A stretch of DNA of 64,000 nucleotides from contig CAWBYL010000006.1 in the NCBI GenBank assembly GCA_963793025.1, positions 1,426,001-1,490,000 of the forward strand, given 5' to 3'. Both the position numbers and the translations under genes were made by a program. Source of the DNA: CAWBYL01 sp963793025 (GTDB lineage: Bacteria > Actinomycetota > Acidimicrobiia > Acidimicrobiales > Acidimicrobilacustridaceae). Numbering within the stretch: the stretch's first letter is position 1; each line of letters opens with the position of its first letter. Shown here piece by piece: positions 60,672 to 64,000 of the stretch. The notes below the pieces were generated by a model that saw only the letters and a list, made by a program, of their open reading frames with translations, had not been told where the DNA came from and made no database searches.

Positions 60672-61127
60672 TCAGAAGACGGTGAAGCACCACGATCGGC
60701 TGGTCGACTCGCTCGGGCCGAACTGGCTCTCCCAGTACGTCGCCACCACGCAGTTCTCGCCGGCGGGGAGAGCCTCGAGCTCCTTGCCCGGGCCGGGCTG
60801 GAACGTGACCTGGTTGAGCTGGGGCACCACGAGAAGCTGGTCCTCCGGGAGCGGGGTCCCGTTGAGGGCCAACGTTCCCTCGTAACCCGGGGCCAGGTCG
60901 ATGCCGATGCCGTCCTGCTGGAAGATCTTCGATCCCGGGGTGGGGATCAGGCGCTCGATCGCCCCGCCGTCGAGGTCGGTGGCGTTGGTCGAGCTCTTCT
61001 GCACCAACACGACCACGCACACCACGACCACCGCGAGCAGCCCGAGGTAGGCGAGGTGGCGGGGACGAAAACGCCGAGCGGGGCGGGGGGCGGGGCCGGT
61101 CGTGCGGGGGGTGGCGGTGTCGGACAC
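60672..61127 (-). CDS. Hypothetical single-span membrane protein
   Basis: A 151-residue protein: Pro/Arg-rich N-terminus, TM segment at about residues 28-48, then an extracytoplasmic domain with two Cys (AGENCVVATYWE and SRSWCFTVF) that could form a disulfide. Unrecognised, but found in the same layout in actinobacteria. GTG 61127 is preferred to the ATG at 61256; CACACT lies 6 nt before it. Confidence 0.7.
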   Translation of the reverse strand: MSDTATPRTTGPAPRPARRFRPRHLAYLGLLAVVVVCVVVLVQKSSTNATDLDGGAIERLIPTPGSKIFQQDGIGIDLAPGYEGTLALNGTPLPEDQLLVVPQLNQVTFQPGPGKELEALPAGENCVVATYWESQFGPSESTSRSWCFTVF

Positions 61128-61235
61128 GTCTCCAGTGTGCCCGTCGACGAGTCGGCTCGGGCAGTCGGCGCCGGCGTCGCCGTGGCGAGCCGCCGACGAG
61201 CCCGTGGGGTACCCGAATCCAGCCCACGAGCCCAC

Positions 61236-61241
61236 TACCCT
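61236..61241 (+). promoter_or_regulatory. -10 box of the PASTA kinase gene (leaderless type)
   Basis: TACCCT ends 7 nt before GTG 61249, which supports that start over GTG/ATG codons up to 147 nt upstream. Confidence 0.5.
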
Positions 61242-61248
61242 GCGCCGG

Positions 61249-63372
61249 GTGGCCATCTCCCGCGTGATCGACCGTGTCGGTCAGGTGCTCGGAGGGCGCT
61301 ATCGCCTCTTGGCGCCCATCGGCACCGGGGCGTCCGCCACCGTGTACCTCTCCGACGATGTCGTCCTCCGTCGCCGCGTGGCGGTGAAGGTCCTGCACGA
61401 CGCGCTCGCCGATGACGCCTCGTTCCTGAAGCGGTTCCGAGCCGAGGCCCATGCCGCCGCCGCCCTCAACCACCCCCACATCATGGCGGTGCACGACTGG
61501 GGCCAGGGTGACGTGCCCTACCTCGTCACCGAACTGCTCGTCGGTGGTTCCCTGCGGGGGCTTCTCGACACGGGCCACCGCCTCGAGCTGGCCCAGGCCC
61601 GCCAGGTGGCGCTGGAGGCGGCCCGGGCGCTCGACTACGCCCATCGTCGGGGCTTCGTGCACCGCGACGTCAAGCCCGCCAACCTGTTGTTCGACGAGGA
61701 GGGCCGCCTCCGGGTCGCCGACTTCGGCCTGGCCCGGGCCCTGGCCGAGGCGGCCTGGACCGAGCCGGCCGGCGCCATCCTGGGGACAGCACGGTACGCG
61801 TCACCCGAGCAGGCCCAGGGCAGCAGCCTCGACGGCCGCAGCGACGTCTACTCCCTCGGTCTGGTCATCATCGAGGCCGTGTCGGGGAGTGTGCCCTTCG
61901 CCGCCGACACCACCCTCGGCACCCTCATGGCCCGGGTCGACCGGCCGGTGCCGGTACCCGAGGAGTTGGGCGCCCTCGTCCCCGCCCTGAGCGCCGCCGG
62001 CCGCCCTGATCCCGCCGATCGCCCCGACGCCGCCACCTTCGTCACGATGTTGATGGCCGCCGGCGAGCTGGGACCGGTGGTGCCTCTGCCCCTGGCCGGC
62101 ACCGACAGCCTCGACGAGGTCGACCTCGACCTGCGCGAGCCCACCACCCTCTACGTGGCCGAGCGCCAGGTGCGGGCCGACTTCGAGCCCGAGATCATGA
62201 CCGCCCCGCCGGGCACGACCACCAACGGCCTCACCATCGTCACCGAGGGCGAGTCCCAGCCCCGCACCACGGTCGTCGATCGGGGCGGGGCGGAGGTCCT
62301 TCCGGCCGGTCGTCGGGACAAGCGGCGCGAGCGCAAGGCAGCGGCCGCCGCCCTCGCCGCCGGTGGCGTCCTGGTGGGGGGTGGCACTGCCGCCGACGCC
62401 GCCGCGCTGTCCGGCCGTCCCGACCCCGACGGCGATCTCGACGTCCCCTTCGAGGTGCTGGCCGCCGACTCCGCTCCCAAGCGCCGGCGCCGGTGGCCGA
62501 TCGTGGCCGCCCTGGTGGCCCTGCTCGTGGTGCTGGCCGCCGGCGGGGCCGCCGCCCTGATCGTGGCCAACCAGACGCCCACGCACGTGCTCACGAACTA
62601 CGTGGGCACCGACATCGCCCAGGCCCGGGCCGCTCTGGAGGACGACGGCTTCGTCGTCGTCACCGACATCCAGTTCTCCGAGCTCGCCGCCGGCCAGGTG
62701 TTGGCCCAGGATCCAGGGGACGGCACATCGCTCAAGGAAGGCGAGACGGTCAACCTGGCCGTTTCCCAGGGCCCACCGCCGGTCACCATTCCCACCGAGC
62801 TCGGGGGCCACGGCCTCGACGAGGTCACCCAGATCCTGGCTGACGCCAAGCTCGGGGTCGAGGTCGTCGAGCAGCCCTATGACGAGAGCTGGGACGCCGG
62901 TGTCGTGCTCGGTGTGGTCGAGGGCACCCCGGCCGAGCTGCCTCGCGACTCCAAGGTCCCCCTCATCGTGAGCGCCGGCCCCAAGCCCCGCACCATCCCC
63001 GATGGCCTCACCGGCGGGACCGAGGCGGCCGTCACCCAGCAGCTGACGGCTCTGGGTCTGAAGGTCGAGCGCAACGAGGCCTACTCCGACGTCGTCGCCG
63101 CCGGAAACGTCATCCAGGTCAACCCGAAACCCGGGTCCCAGGTGGCTCGGGACAGCACCGTCACCGTGCAGGTCTCGTTGGGCGAGGAACCGGTGTTGAT
63201 CCCGCCCGGCATCGTGGGTATGTCGGTCGCCGAGGCCAGCGCCGCCCTCGAGGCCCGGGGGCTCACCGTCAGCGGGGTGAGCGGCAACCCGGGCAAGCCC
63301 GTCACCGGCTCCGACCCCGGCGTGGGCAACTCGGTCAAGCGAGGCTCGGGCGTCACCCTCATCACCAAGTGA
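61249..63372 (+). CDS. PASTA-domain serine/threonine protein kinase (PknB type)
   Basis: A 707-residue transmembrane kinase. The N-terminal kinase domain (about residues 15-280) has GTGASATVYL, VAVKVL, HRDVKPANLL (about 138), DFGLAR and ASPEQ. A linker of about 130 residues with an Ala-rich patch follows, then the TM segment (about 423-445) and four PASTA repeats outside, which bind peptidoglycan or muropeptides. It differs from PknB of mycobacteria in standing apart from pbpA, rodA and FHA genes. The neighbouring gene on the left is divergent. Confidence 0.95.
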   Translation: MAISRVIDRVGQVLGGRYRLLAPIGTGASATVYLSDDVVLRRRVAVKVLHDALADDASFLKRFRAEAHAAAALNHPHIMAVHDWGQGDVPYLVTELLVGGSLRGLLDTGHRLELAQARQVALEAARALDYAHRRGFVHRDVKPANLLFDEEGRLRVADFGLARALAEAAWTEPAGAILGTARYASPEQAQGSSLDGRSDVYSLGLVIIEAVSGSVPFAADTTLGTLMARVDRPVPVPEELGALVPALSAAGRPDPADRPDAATFVTMLMAAGELGPVVPLPLAGTDSLDEVDLDLREPTTLYVAERQVRADFEPEIMTAPPGTTTNGLTIVTEGESQPRTTVVDRGGAEVLPAGRRDKRRERKAAAAALAAGGVLVGGGTAADAAALSGRPDPDGDLDVPFEVLAADSAPKRRRRWPIVAALVALLVVLAAGGAAALIVANQTPTHVLTNYVGTDIAQARAALEDDGFVVVTDIQFSELAAGQVLAQDPGDGTSLKEGETVNLAVSQGPPPVTIPTELGGHGLDEVTQILADAKLGVEVVEQPYDESWDAGVVLGVVEGTPAELPRDSKVPLIVSAGPKPRTIPDGLTGGTEAAVTQQLTALGLKVERNEAYSDVVAAGNVIQVNPKPGSQVARDSTVTVQVSLGEEPVLIPPGIVGMSVAEASAALEARGLTVSGVSGNPGKPVTGSDPGVGNSVKRGSGVTLITK

Positions 63373-63390
63373 CCACCCCCCTACCCACGA

Positions 63391-63436
63391 TCTGATGCGC
63401 TGAGCGCGTGCTCTGGCGCGCGGTTTGCGCATCAGA
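63391..63436. repeat. Dispersed palindrome, copy D
   Basis: Outer arms TCTGATGCGC and GCGCATCAGA, inner GCGTG-CTCTGG-CGCG. Differs in the last bases of the arm from copies A-C (ATCAGA for ATCGTTT). Confidence 0.85.
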
Positions 63437-63461
63437 AGGGGCCCGGGGCTGCTCCCGACGA

Positions 63462-63507
63462 TCTGATGCGCTGAGCGCGTGCTCTGGCGCGCGGTTTGCG
63501 CATCAGA
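63462..63507. repeat. Dispersed palindrome, copy E
   Basis: Identical to copy D, offset by 71 bp. Both lie between convergent stops of the PASTA kinase and SCP2 genes. Confidence 0.85.
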
Positions 63508-63535
63508 AGGGGTCAGGGGCAGGTGAGAGGCCGGG

Positions 63536-63952
63536 TCAGGGGGCGGTGATGTCCCGGACGGCCTCGGCGATGGCCACGGCGCGGGCGTCGGGCTCGACGG
63601 CGGGCGTGCCCAGGGCCATCAGCTTGGTGATGTCGCCCTGGACCTTGATCTTGCCGGCCATGAACGACTGCATGGCCACCGTGAAGTCGAGGCCCACGAA
63701 CACCGCCTTGGCCGTGTCGTAGTCGACGGTGACGGTCAGGTCGGGGGCGTCGAGGTGTCCGTGCTCCACGATGATCTCGCCGTCGGAGGTGTCGACGTGA
63801 GCCTTGACGTCACTCTCGAAGGGCGACTCGGTCACCACGAGGTTCATCTTCATGAGCCCGACCGAGGGAACCTCGGGATGCGGCATCTCGTCCCGGATGC
63901 GCTTGGCGGCATCCATCCACTCGGGGCTCAGGAACTGGTGCTGCTCGGCCAC
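63536..63952 (-). CDS. SCP2 sterol-transfer family protein
   Basis: A 138-residue SCP2-fold protein: FLSPEWMDAAKRI, then DAPDLTVTVDYDTAKAVF and FMAGKIKVQGDITKLMALG, the characteristic C-terminal motif. Members bind lipids or acyl-CoA. Function unknown in actinobacteria, where they are abundant. ATG 63952; the promoter region extends past the window's right edge. Confidence 0.9.
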   Translation of the reverse strand: MAEQHQFLSPEWMDAAKRIRDEMPHPEVPSVGLMKMNLVVTESPFESDVKAHVDTSDGEIIVEHGHLDAPDLTVTVDYDTAKAVFVGLDFTVAMQSFMAGKIKVQGDITKLMALGTPAVEPDARAVAIAEAVRDITAP

Positions 63953-64000
63953 GGGCCCTCCACTCGGCGACGGTCTGGCGGTGCGGGAGAGACCCTACCG

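Noticed and set aside
63391..63507. Two identical repeats as a minimal CRISPR
   Set aside because: The repeats are palindromes 71 bp apart with one 25-bp gap, and no cas genes; they fit the dispersed palindrome family.

Overview
This 64-kb window is high-GC DNA with dense, short-spaced genes, many GTG and TTG starts, and actinobacterial family signatures: a PASTA-domain PknB-type kinase, a DUF222/HNH (13E12-type) gene, MscL with a zinc-ribbon tail, class II GlpX, and the order iscS, mnmA, a UROD/MetE-like gene, ligA. I infer an actinobacterium, perhaps of class Acidimicrobiia. The class is a guess from gene content, not a measurement. Apart from the 13E12-type gene and families of intergenic palindromes, this is ordinary chromosomal core; I see no prophage, integron, CRISPR array or integrase.

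Layout. 1-4 kb: the end of a TldD/PmbA gene, then a reverse-strand SAF, CapA, UppP set and fmdB behind a CIRCE-like element. 4.3-10.8 kb: galU, then molybdenum cofactor genes moeA and moaA (both broken by several apparent frameshifts), a GT-C membrane protein, a bicupin and an intact moaC. 11-24 kb: a CAP-domain lipoprotein, tRNA-Ala(CGC), a thiolase, an isochorismatase-like protein, a TetR regulator, a mannosyltransferase-like protein, an ArsB-like transporter, Sua5, a sulfite-oxidase-family enzyme, a fatty acid desaturase behind a perfect operator-like palindrome, and glpX. 24-35 kb: a protein ending in a J-domain-like segment with an overlapping hydrolase, an L,D-transpeptidase and an MFS transporter, a NifU-like protein, MeaB, a PRISE-type reductase, a broken pair of secreted-protein genes, mscL, a crotonase and a frameshifted rhomboid protease. 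35-38.5 kb: an SRPBCC protein, an IMPase-like protein, galT and a methyltransferase.

38.5-47 kb is a membrane-protein, DUF4129, DUF4350, MoxR, DUF58 operon. A broken 13E12-type gene separates it from convergent SpoIIM and the RDD gene, which usually belong to the same neighbourhood. 47-50 kb holds iscS, mnmA and a membrane protein. 50.5-58 kb holds the UROD/MetE-like gene and a two-component system with a DUF4097 protein and a MacB-like ABC transporter; nearly the same roughly 40-bp block lies in front of the kinase gene and of the transporter. 58-64 kb holds ligA, a HAD hydrolase, a PASTA kinase and an SCP2 protein.

Three window-wide patterns stand out. (1) About 15 genes have a TANNNT hexamer ending 6-8 nt before the start codon, which predicts widespread leaderless transcription. 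(2) Dispersed hairpin-forming palindromes share a GATGCGC/GCGCATC outer arm and sit only between genes. (3) Apparent frameshifts are clustered, mainly at 5.2-7.2 kb and 31.2-31.9 kb, while roughly 50 other genes are intact. I did not find a convincing new multi-gene system. The most testable novelties are the palindrome family, the repeated block at the two-component/ABC locus, and the operator-like palindrome at the desaturase gene.
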